The notes under the pieces: generated by a model
Told to the model about the DNA's origin: nothing
The model's database searches: none
The model's input: the letters and a program-made list of their open reading frames with translations, nothing else
In this document: piece by piece, positions 24,324 through 34,191 of the stretch
How the letters are laid out: every line of letters begins with the position of its first letter
Position numbering within the stretch: the first letter of the stretch is position 1
Position numbers and translations under genes: made by a program
Assembly: GCA_019400425.1 (NCBI GenBank)
Contig: JAFREE010000015.1
Coordinates: 1-64,000 of the forward strand
Length of the DNA: 64,000 nt
Reading direction: 5' to 3'
Origin: Hymenochaete sp. R1
Taxonomy: Eukaryota > Basidiomycota > Agaricomycetes > Hymenochaetales > Hymenochaetaceae

Positions 24324-24747
24324 ATGGCACCTCCCACTTGCGAATCCATTTTGCGCTTGTACGGTTCAACGTTACGAACGGCGCGATCGTTTAGCTCGTA
24401 TAATTTCCGCGAGTACTTTATGAGGAGAGCAAAGGATACGTTCAGGGCTATTCAGGTGCGTTCTTAAACTGCCTTTGCAGCTGAAGCGCTGACTGATCCC
24501 TTTGTTGGTCATCATCTCTGGTCCTCTTTTCGCACCGGTGCCTACATTCTTAATCATGAACTTATGATTGAACGCCAACATGGCGAAATAGAACGAACGC
24601 GACCCAGATCGCGTTGGCGCCCTTTATACCGCTGCTATCCAAGAGCACGCAGTTCTGCAGCGCAGTGCACTCGTGAACCGGCTCTACGGAGGCTGGCGGC
24701 TCGTCGTCGAGAACCAGAAAGCACTTCGGGACCGCGGTGACACTTAA
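24324..24747 (+). CDS. ISD11: ISD11/LYRM4 family Fe-S cluster assembly adaptor
   Basis: Small mitochondrial matrix protein that stabilises the cysteine desulfurase NFS1 for Fe-S cluster synthesis. Two exons (24324-24455 and 24592-24747) give 95 aa, the normal family size. Exon 1 holds the LYR-type helix: ILRLYGSTLRTA, SFSSYNFREYFMRRAKDTFR. Exon 2 begins NERDPDRVGALY and contains VLQRSALVNRLYGGWRLVVE, matching fungal ISD11. The 'LYR' tripeptide itself reads LYG here. The intron is 136 nt with acceptor gaaatag. Tail-to-tail with SEC11. Confidence 0.92.
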
Positions 24748-25079
24748 TCCGATACGACGTCGAGTTGCTGTTTGTTGAACCGAATGCCGGGAACTTTGGG
24801 AATGACGCCTTATCACCAATGGCGAGCCTGTAATACGAACCATGATGACCCGCCTTTTGTATATCGCTTTACATTGAAATAATTTCCTGGATGAATTGTG
24901 GTCCCCCTTGAAAGGTTATACACATATGATGGCTCCAGCCGGCTCAAATTATTGTCAAAGCCTGACGAAACTTAAACAAAACAGATATTTCGGATCTCAA
25001 ATGTGTCAAAAGCCACAAGCCAATAAAATAATTATTAGAACGTCAAAGTTATAATATTACATTGCTGAGCTGAAACGCC
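24748..25079. other. Convergent intergenic region (ISD11/SEC11)
   Basis: AT-rich 3' regions of two convergent genes. Nothing else was recognised. Confidence 0.5.
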
Positions 25080-25876
25080 TCATTCCCGTTGTAAAAGTGC
25101 AAGTAGCCCCAGGCCGCCCAATAGAGCATATTTCAGTTGCGGATAGTCGTTCTGAAAGTTCGAGTCAACACCTTATCTAAGGAAGCTCAGACGTAAAGTG
25201 GAGCTTACCATTGCTATAGTCACGTATCCAATGTAAGGAAGGAATCTAACGATTTACTATTAAGCACCAGACGCCATCGAACACGCTAATGACACGTACC
25301 CGCTGACTTTACCAACGATATGTTTCTTCTCTAGCCATTTCAGTCCCTGATATAAGCCAATATCGTCCTGAGCATTATTATCGCCTTTTGTCAGGAGCAA
25401 CTGTCTTTGATTAAGAGGCGAAGCGGCGATATAACTAAGAGGGTCACGAATGAGATCCGCAAAGCTAAAGTTTCAAATTCATTCAGGCTCACTCTTTCGA
25501 TTTTGAGATCACGTCCCGAGCTTCAATGACACGGTGTACAATGGGGATGTCACCACCAGGAAGCCGATAGACAGTGATATCGCCTGTTTTGTACTGTTGG
25601 CCAGCGGGGTTTGTAAGGAATAGGAGGTCACCACGGTAGAACGCAGGCTCCATTGATCCACTACGATAAAGACAACTCAATGAGGTTCACGACAACAGAT
25701 AATTCTAGTGCGCACCTGAGAACAACGACAATTGGCGATTCGGTGTTGCAGACCAACCCCAGTCCCTTCCAGATCATGAGCCCAGAGGCAAGGACGGACG
25801 CGAAATTGAGGAGTTGTAAGAGAACCTTGAAGCGGAAATCACGTCGAGAAACGTTCGTCAGACAGGTGCTTAACAT
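25080..25876 (-). CDS. SEC11: Signal peptidase complex catalytic subunit SEC11
   Basis: ER membrane Ser/Lys-type (here Ser/His) signal peptidase that removes signal peptides from secretory proteins. Five exons on the minus strand. The N-terminal [20 protein letters not shown] is the membrane anchor. The catalytic Ser lies in SGSMEPAF, which spans the first splice junction (AG|T). The catalytic His lies in [13 protein letters not shown], and the conserved Asp block is [14 protein letters not shown]. After [13 protein letters not shown] the protein ends with a hydrophobic segment and [10 protein letters not shown]. Total about 180-190 aa, as in other fungi. All key residues are present. Confidence 0.95.
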
Positions 25877-26519
25877 TCATGAATATGTACGACACGCACA
25901 TATCGAAACCCTAGTCTTCGGATAGTCTTCAACTCTTCAGAGAACATGGGTGATTTGGCGCGTATGTAGAGTTCGAGGGCAGTTAAGAGACAATCAAAGA
26001 TGGGACTGCAATTGCAACGCGTAAGAATGTCGTAGGACAAGTGCAGGGGAACTGGTGTAGATGGTCGCTATGCAAGTCCTTGACGGAAACACGTCAAAGA
26101 GTCGGAGAGTCGAGCGGACACGTTGGGGTAGATCACGTGTAATTTTGTGGACACTTCGGCTTCGGGAGTCTTTCACCCTTTCACCTCAAACCAACATATT
26201 CGTTCCGAATGTGCATCCCATTCAACCCATCTATAACAAAATGAAAACTTCTCTTCTACTCCTTTACAGTAGACTAGAGGCATTGATTCAGCGAAGAGGC
26301 TGCACTGCTGCCAGCTAAGTCGTACTCGCAGTATGCTATCAAGAGAAAACAGACCATATAAAGTACTGATTACTGGGTTGATATGTTATACAGGATCCTA
26401 AATAAATAAACAAATACACCATCCGACGTAAACCCAAAGGAGTGAGTGTGGTCATTGTGACCCAAAAGAAAGTAGTCATACTGAAACTTCGTTCGACTTC
26501 TTCGCATGTTCCAGTGCTT
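25877..26519. other. Intergenic between SEC11 promoter and peroxidase 3' end
   Basis: 643 bp with no credible ORF. It holds the SEC11 promoter and the peroxidase 3' UTR, both on the minus strand. Confidence 0.5.
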
Positions 26520-27726
26520 CTAATCAAGTAAACCAGGTATAGGGTGCTCAAGTCTTTCAGGCGAGAAGTTAGCTTTGACTCTTTGATTTTCATTCGCAGA
26601 AAAACGTACACATTGGCCAAGGAAGTCACTGCGGGACTCTGCGTCAGTGTGGGGAAGGGCGTGGCCGTGCACGCCTGGATCACGTCGGAGACGGTTGAAG
26701 TGCCTGGGAAGAACGGTGCGTCTGATGCTGTGTCAGCCCCTGGAAAATTATATTAGCTACTAGCGCTGAAATTTTTTGACATAACCCAGAGCCCACCGGG
26801 AACGACATCCGAACAGTCGACCAGAGCTGATTCGTCCTGCTGTACGAGGGCCAGCCTGTGCATAGCGTCCGCGAACTTGCTTCGCATGCTGGACTCGTCC
26901 GTAATGAAGCTCTGCCATGTGCATGCAGTTCGTGCGTCGGTCGCCAATAAAGCATCAGATGGGATGCGGAAAGCACCGTCAACAGTGTCGTTCAACATGG
27001 TTTCTATGAAGAACTGGCTATCAAGTATAGCTGGCGTGCTGTCCAGAGGTTGACCCTGCTTGAAGGAATCGGAAGCCCCGATCGAATGAGAGGCTAGCAA
27101 GGCAACGACATCATCCCCACTAAACCCAACTTCGGAGAAGCGTTGGAGGATGGTGCCGACCGAATCTAGGTTATAGACTGGATTAAGCCGGATGCTTCCC
27201 AGAAATATAGCGTCAACATACCTGTTGGGAGAGAAACGGTGTTTTCCGGAGCTGCCTCCTTAGCAGGAGGCCTCCCCGCGAGAAAATCGAGCTTCGGCGC
27301 TCCAGCACAGTTCGAAATTCCGACGGCAGAGGCGAAGTAAAGGAGGTCTCCTTCAGAAACGTTGAACTGACTAATAAGAGGTTTGAGAAAATCGACTGCA
27401 TCCGATACACCCCCATCCGCGTTGCCATTGTGTGTGAGTTCCTCGGCGAATGTGATGATAGACCCGTCCGCTCCTCCTCCACCCTGCGTAGGCGAGAAAC
27501 CAACGGCGTCGTGGAATGTAAGGCGAACTGCTTCGCGGACATCCTGGCCACATTCATTGTTGAAAAGATTATCTTGGAGGAAATCGCGCACTGGGAACCA
27601 TGTACAACAGGCCTGGTTGGCCGTCATGCTACCGTCCGGACATGTAACACGACGAGTCAAGGCTGCTGTTGAGACAGAGATTGAAAGAGAGAGAGCGAAC
27701 AGAGCGAATAGTTTGGAAAAGGCCAT
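26520..27726 (-). CDS. Class II fungal heme peroxidase, atypical Mn site
   Basis: Secreted ligninolytic-type peroxidase. Signal peptide MAFSKLFALFALSLSISVST plus a short propeptide ending RR. The distal heme side has VRLTFHDAVGFSP (Arg and His) and GGGGADGSI; the proximal His is in LLASHSIGASD. Cys residues match the family. The long first exon ends at NTVSLPT; further exons begin YNLDSVGTIL, ADTASDAPFF and near the C-terminus at VLEHPIPGLLD. Aligned from memory to versatile peroxidase, E40 and D175 are present but E36 is Gln, and the catalytic Trp164 position is Ala. It therefore fits an atypical Mn or generic peroxidase rather than canonical MnP, LiP or VP. TATA box at 27814-27822. Confidence 0.93.
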
Positions 27727-29068
27727 GTTAATTAATAATTAAAAGAAAGGTTATTAAAAGGAATGTTGATGTTCGTTGGAATGCTGATAGGAAATTCTTG
27801 TAGATACCATGAACCTTTTATACTACTCTCGACTCAGCCGACTGCCGCTCGTCCTTCATCATGGCATAGCAAAAGAGACCCTTGAGGATGTCCTTGAGCT
27901 CACTTTACGGGTCTGCAGTGACACGGTCTTATCGCCCGTCATAGCGAAACGCAGAAGTCGCAGCCCATCACGACAACCTATGGTGATATTTTCCCATTCC
28001 AGTACTCGACCCCGACGGACAGCCGGTGTCAAATACCCGTACTTGCACGTTCGCGGCTATCCACAGCACGCAAACTCCCTCAGGCATGAGAATCCTTCGA
28101 GGGAATTGGCGATTCGGTTTGCCGGCTGTTACCTGCCTTAATCCATGCTATTCGCTGTCTTGACTACCCAAATAGTCATTTGTAGCGTGGGATTGACGAG
28201 AGTTACTCGTCATAAGGGTCGGTTGCGAACGTTTCGATGCGACAATGGATGGTAGCGCTCGAAAATTACACGCAGGGTAGTGTCGGGTCTGGCGTATTGG
28301 GAAACGAGGCTAGGATTAAATGCAGATCAAATGTAAATCAGATGATATATATCAGCATTGAGAACGGAGCCGCGCTAGAGGCAGTGCATGTAAAAATATG
28401 CTTCGATACTCACAGAGCGCCAAACAGACTGACTCCCTTGATTAATGCTTGAAGCCTAGCAGAGCATTGTGCGGAACGTTTCATCATTGTGTAGAGCCGA
28501 GAAAATGACTAGTGTTCCTTCACTCGAGATGTTGAAAAACGTAGAAAGTCTGATAAGGAACATCTGGGATCCCTGGGGCGATTGAACGGAACCTGATAAT
28601 TGAGCTGTGATAGCTGTTGTTGCCCGTGATCGTTTCCCAAATGTAAGTTGTCGAGTTGCATTATGAGATTATTACTTCGGAGCATTGAAGTTTCTGTGTG
28701 TAGATTTGACGTCAAGTATTTTGGAGTATGAAGGCCGAGTCTCCTGTTTTGAAGTTAGATGGCAAGCACTACAGAATTACCAATCGGTGCCTTCCGATAG
28801 TTTGGGTCGTTCGCCATCTTACTTAAAAATTTACAGAAGTAATATCTAAGTTAAGGAGAAAACACAACTGATTGTGCAGGTAAGCTGCTAGTATGCTGTA
28901 TCAGAGACCGTTGAAGATGGTTGAAGGAGAAGCTGAGGGAGGGTGGCGTGAGGCGTGAGACGCGTCGCGACGCGTTCATCATTTGCATTTGCATGTGTTT
29001 ACTTTTATTCCCACGCCCCGTGATAGCCGAAAGCCCGGCGCTCTCCACGTTTTCTAACCCGCACCATT
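27727..29068. other. Long divergent intergenic region
   Basis: 1.3 kb between the peroxidase (minus) and hydratase 2 (plus) starts. ORFs here are short and unlike known proteins. Apart from the peroxidase TATA box nothing was recognised. Confidence 0.5.
27814..27822 (-). promoter_or_regulatory. TATA box of the peroxidase gene
   Basis: The minus strand reads TATAAAAGG about 90 bp upstream of the peroxidase ATG, suiting a strongly inducible promoter. Confidence 0.65.
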
Positions 29069-30387
29069 ATGTCTAGCGGGATAGAGCAAGCCATTGGATA
29101 CGACGCAGGAAGTGAAGCGGTACGAATATTAGATGCTGTATCTGCCAAAGTCGATAACAACTTGTGGTAGGTGGCCTGGAACAAGCGAGATCTGTTACTT
29201 TACGCCCTTGGAATTGGATTCAAGAAGGATGATCTAAAATTCGTCTATGGTATGAAACTATTGCGATATAATAAAAGCATATCATGATCTGACAACATTT
29301 TTAGAGCTCGGTACGACTAGTACCCTACAGAATGACACGAAACGTTACTGAATCTTGTTTTCCAAGACAAAAATTTCGCGGCTTTCCCAACATATCCAGT
29401 CGTCTTGCCTCTGAAGGGTGAGACTGAAGAACTCAACCTTTTCAAGGATCGTGTGACGCAAAGGACTGTACCAGGTCTCCCCGCGTTTGATCCAAACAGA
29501 GGTGTAAGTAATGCAATCTTCGAGCGGACGAATAGTGTCCTCATACACTGGTTCATCTTTTGAAGGTTCATGGGTCACAGACGATTGAGATTCTGAGACC
29601 GCTTCCTCTTTTCAGTGGTTCAGGATGGAAAGTCACGAAGCGGATTGTTGGAGTGCACGAGAACAGTGAGTCATGATCTCAATATTTCGATTTTCACTAG
29701 AAGGCCATTTGCAGAATCCGGCGTCATAATTGACTACGAGAATGTGCTTATCGATGCGTCTGGAGCACCGTACACGAAATGTTATGTGCGTTGTTTGCTG
29801 TTCGAGCCCTAAGAGGATCTCAGACTCATTGATTCTGTCTCAGAATTCCGCCTTCAACGTTGGAGCAAAAGTAACAGGACAGAAATTCTCTAAGAGCATT
29901 GCTGGTCCACCTGCTGCAAAGCCTGTCCCAAAGGGCAGAAAGCCAGATTGGATTGTGAAGGACCAGACGTCTTCTGAACAGGCTGTCCTCTATCGCCTTT
30001 CTGGGGACTACAATCCGCTCCATATAGGTAAAAGTAGTAGTCGGATTGTGTCGAAACCATCACTAACGCACACTAGACCCCCGCATTGGGACCGCAGCAA
30101 ACTTTGGAGGTGTCATCTTGCATGGTTTGAGTACTTTTGGCTTTGCTGCTCGGGCAGTGGTGAAAGAAGTGGGTAGTAACGACGCGAATGCCTTGCGCTT
30201 CTTTGGGGTACGCTTCACTAGCCCCGTTAAACCTGGCGATTCTCTCGAGACCTCGATTTGGGAAGTTGGGAAAGGGCCTGAAGGGACAACTGAAGTGGTA
30301 TTTGAAACAAAGAATCTGGCGTCTGGGAAGGTGTGTCTAGGAGGGGGTAGTGCTCATGTGAGAATGAAGGAGAAGAGTAAGCTGTAA
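29069..30387 (+). CDS. Peroxisomal enoyl-CoA hydratase 2 (MaoC, double hotdog), stand-alone
   Basis: Hydrates trans-2-enoyl-CoA to (3R)-hydroxyacyl-CoA in peroxisomal beta-oxidation. About six exons. The N-terminal hotdog half contains LLLYALGIGFKKDDLKFVY and FPTYPVVLPLKG. The C-terminal half carries the hydratase-2 signature YRLSGDYNPLHIDP (catalytic Asp and His), followed by GGVILHGLSTFGFAARAV. The protein is about 310 aa and ends MKEKSKL, so SKL is a perfect PTS1. In many fungi this domain is the tail of the multifunctional enzyme FOX2. Here no dehydrogenase domain lies upstream; the neighbour is a peroxidase on the other strand. Confidence 0.93.
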
Positions 30388-30807
30388 ATACGAATTTTGT
30401 CATTAGTCTTGTATCACGGCGCTACTACATCGCATCTTAAGGCATTTCAAAGAAATTTAGGAACAACCTGATGGTGAAGAAGGATCAAAGCGAAAGTTAC
30501 ATTATCTACTCCTCTTTTCTCTCTCTAACGCTTCAAACCCGCGATAAGTAGTAATGGCGTTGAGGAGAGTCGAACTTGCGCCCTCCGGATAAAATGCGGC
30601 TCGACTATTACGCAAATAAATAAGAAGCGTGAGAAATCTTTGCCTGGGAAAAGAGTGCCCAATGAGCGTCCTCGTAATTCACGTCCTCCCGAGTGTCGTC
30701 GACACCGACGCTTCTTCTTCGTACCTCTCCTTTTCCTTCCCCATTGCGCTGTCGGCCCCCTTTGACCCGGAGAACGTCGAGCTAACGTCCTCGACGTTAC
30801 CGTCGCC
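30388..30807. other. Intergenic region before the complex I gene
   Basis: No plus-strand ORF is credible. The minus-strand ORF at 30525-30923 overlaps the first complex I exon and looks like a shadow. A tRNA-like 3' half is present at about 30553-30610 but does not fold. Confidence 0.5.
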
Positions 30808-33534
30808 ATGATTATTAAATCTTTGCCGTCGTCGACAGCGCGCATCGTAAAAGTCGCTTCGTCTTCGTGTAGAGGCAGTACGTTTAAAAACTCAATCATT
30901 TCGTGTTTCTTCGGAGGACTCAATGGTATTTACAATTAGGCCACAGGACGTTTGCATCGACGTCTTCGCGGCAGGCCGATATCACGTTAACTATTGACGG
31001 AAAAGAAGTAACCGTACCTCAAGGTCCGCTTCCGCTACCTTTTCAACGGCACCCAACCCGAGGTATTAACATCTAGGGAACTAGGTTCTGCTCTTATTCA
31101 AGCTTGCGAGGCTGCAGGATCTCCTATACCAAGGTTAGCTTGTCATTTCTTCGTTGGACTATATTTTTTCGAGGTATTGACCGTACTATTTCCTTTAGAT
31201 TTTGCTACCATGATAGGTATGTAGACACGAAGAGCTGGATTTTCGATCTGCTGAACACCTTCCAGGCTGGCTATTGCTGGTAACTGCAGGTATGTCGAAT
31301 GGCTTGGTGATGTATTTTTGCTCTCATAAATTTACAGGATGTGTCTCGTTGAAGTCGAGCGGTCGCCTAAGCCCGTCGCGTCTTGGTTCGTTGAGATTAG
31401 TTTCGTTGGTAGCCGGGATCTTACTCTTTGACAGTGCCGCTCCTGCTATGCCCGGGGCGAAAGTTTTCACGAATTCTCCTCTGGTCCACGCAGCCCGGTG
31501 AGTTTCATGCTGGAAATCTTGCTCCCTCGGCTGACAACGCCCAGTGAGGGTGTTATGGAATTTTTACTCGCCAACCATCCTCTCGACTGCCCCATTTGCG
31601 ACCAGGGAGGGGAGTGTGATTTACAAGACCAGTCAATGCGTTATGGCTCAGATCGAACGCGTTTCCACGAAATAACAGGCAAACGTGCTGTTGAGGACAA
31701 AGATCTGGGTCCGCTCGTCAAAACTGTCATGACGCGTTGTATCCAATGTACTCGTTGCGTCCGTTTTGCGAACGAAGTTGCTGGGGTCGAAGAGCTTGGA
31801 ACGACTGGTCGCGGAAATGACCTTCAAATTGGAATGTATGTCGAGAAGACAATGGACTCGGAGCTATCGGGTAACATCGTCGATCTTTGCCCGGTCGGTG
31901 CTTTGACGAGCAAGCCCTATGCTTTCCATGCCCGCCCATGGGAACTGAAGAATACCGAATCCATTGACGTTCTAGATGCCGTAGGGTCGAATATCCGTGT
32001 TGATTCTCGTGGTGTGCAGGTAATGAGGATCCAGCCCAAGACCAACGACGATGTAAACGAAGAGTGGATTAATGACAAAACACGGCATGCCCATGATGGA
32101 CTTCGTTTCCAACGTCTTACCACCCCGTTGATCAAGCAAGGGGACCGTTTCGTTGCTGCATCTTGGGAAGACGCGTTGGCTGCTGTTGCAGATGGCTTGA
32201 CAGCCAGTGGTGCGAAGGGCGACGAGATAAAGGCTGTTGCTGGTCACCTTGCGGACACCGAATCGTTGGTCGTATTGAAGGACTTCGTCAACAAACTTGG
32301 GTCAGACAACTTAGCTATCGATCAACAAAATGGCGACGCTTTGCCCGTTCATGGAGTTGACGTTCGTTCGAACTATCTCTTCAACTCTACTATTCCTGGT
32401 GTAGAAGAGGCGGATGCGATCCTCTTGGTCGGGACAAACCCCCGGCATGAGGCAGCTGTCTTGAACTCGCGGATACGGAAAAGTTGGTTGCGTAGTGGCT
32501 TGGAAGTCGGCTTCATTGGCGAGCGGGCAGACACAACGTATGGCTATGACTACATCGGTGCTGACGCGAAAGCGCTCGCGAATTTCGTCGCTGGAAAAGG
32601 CACCTTCGTGGAGAAGTTCAAGGCTGCGAAAAAGCCGCTCATCATCGTCGGAAGTGCCATTGCAGAGCATCCCGACGGTGCCGCTGTCTTCGACGCTATC
32701 GCTAAGTATGTGGACAAGAACAAGAACAAACTTGTCACCCCTGAATGGAATGGCGTCAGCATCCTGCAGCGTATTGCCTCTCGCCCTGCGGTTTACGACA
32801 TTGGTTTCGTGCCGTCGAAGAAAGCGACGGAGACGAAGCCTAAATTTGTCTACCTTCTCAATGCGGACGAGGTCGACCCTAAGTCGATTCCTAAGGATGC
32901 CTTTGTCGTTTACCAGGGTCATCACGGTGACCTAGGGGCTCAACTGGCTGATGTTTGCCTCCCGGGTGCTGCTTACACTGAGAAGTCAACCACGTGGGTT
33001 AACACAGAAGGACGTTCGCAGCTTGGACGTGCAGCTGTCCCTCCTCCAGGTGCCTCTCGTGAAGACTGGAAGATCATCCGGTACGTACACTTTGTTTCCG
33101 AATGGTATCGTGTTGCTAATCGCACTTGTATCATCCAGTGCGATCTCTGAATCCGTTGGTAGTCCTCTCCCTTACGACAACGTCCTTGCTGTGCGTGACC
33201 GTATGTGGGAAATTTCCCCGTCCCTCGTGCGATACGACGTTACGGAGCGGACCTCGCCTGAGCTCGCCACCGCAGGTTTTAGCGCACTCGCACACGTCAA
33301 CAAAACCGCCAAGGTGACCGGCGCTGTTTTCAAGAAGCCCATAGAGAACTTCTACCAGACGGATCCTATTTCGAGAGCGTCCGTGTCTTCATTCGTCATT
33401 GCCGCAAAAAAAAATCATATTCTAACTATTGGATTTTTTGCAGGTCTGTGACGATGGCGCAATGTACGCGTGCATTTGTAAAACACGAGGATTACGGAAA
33501 CCCTGGTGCTGCAGCACAAGCCTCTTTCGCATAG
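30808..33534 (+). CDS. NADH:ubiquinone oxidoreductase 75-78 kDa subunit (NDUFS1/NuoG)
   Basis: Largest peripheral-arm subunit of mitochondrial complex I, carrying three Fe-S clusters. The first exon encodes a presequence-like MIIKSLPSSTARIVKVASSS. The N-terminal 2Fe-2S ligands (FCYHDR, GNCRMC, VASCAAPAMP) are spread over several tiny exons, including 18-nt and 24-nt ones. One long exon from about 31547 holds LANHPLDCPICDQGGECDLQ and RCIQCTRCVRFANEV (4Fe-4S ligands) and the molybdopterin-oxidoreductase-like remainder. The last two exons encode AISESVGSPLPYDNVL and SVTMAQCTRAFVKHEDYG, ending QASFA. The start at 30808 and the early introns were chosen because they restore a continuous frame. Confidence 0.95.
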
Positions 33535-34101
33535 TCATCTCATGTACAGTCTTAGAAATAAATACTGTGCTGTTGCATGGCCTTCACTCTTTATTGTTCC
33601 TCTCGTCACAGCTGCTATAACTATTGCTTTCACTTCTGTTCAACCAAGTACCAGAACCTTTTCGCACGCGCGTAACTCGCTCAAATGAGCGGAATGCAAG
33701 TTACAATTACAATATATAAATTTTCATTGCTTTCCTGGAGAAACGAATGTCAGTTATAGAAAGGTGAGGGGAAGCGTGTCAAGGGGTACGTGGAGTGAGG
33801 TGAATAGAGTTACAGAAATGCGTGGAATCCGTAGATAAATCGTCAATAAGTCGTTCCGAAAATAACTGTAATAAGTCGCTTTTGGCAAAGAATCGCGAAG
33901 GGAAGCGGAAGTGAAAGAAAGAAGATCAGCTCTATGAGCGAAACGAAGAATAAGTTTGGAATGCAGAGCCTTCCAGGAGAAAGCGCGAATGAAAAGGGAG
34001 CGTAAGGATCACTGACGTGGGGTGGGAAGGTATCAACAAGGAAAGAGAAAAAGAATCACCGGGATCGCAATACGCAATACAAACAATAAGTCAAAGATGA
34101 A

Positions 34102-34165
<64 letters not shown>

Positions 34166-34191
34166 AAGTCTGTTAGAAATAACGCATATCA
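33535..34191. other. Convergent intergenic region with microsatellite
   Basis: 3' regions of the complex I gene and the ABC transporter. Purine-rich in its second half, ending in the GA tract. No coding region was recognised. Confidence 0.6.
34104..34162. repeat. (GA)n microsatellite, about 29 units
   Basis: An uninterrupted AG/GA dinucleotide run of 59 bases lies 30 bp beyond the stop codon of the minus-strand ABC transporter. It therefore probably falls in that gene's 3' UTR as a (TC)n tract. Confidence 0.98.

Noticed and set aside
30553..30612. tRNA-like 3' half on the minus strand (AAGTTCGACTC followed by CTCAACGCC)
   Set aside because: The T stem does not pair and no matching 5' acceptor GGCGTTG or D arm follows at the right distance; no cloverleaf can be built.
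30525..30923. 132-aa minus-strand ORF beginning MSPPKKHEMIEFLN
   Set aside because: It overlaps the well-supported presequence exon of the complex I gene; its basic Arg/Gly tail is typical of a shadow frame.
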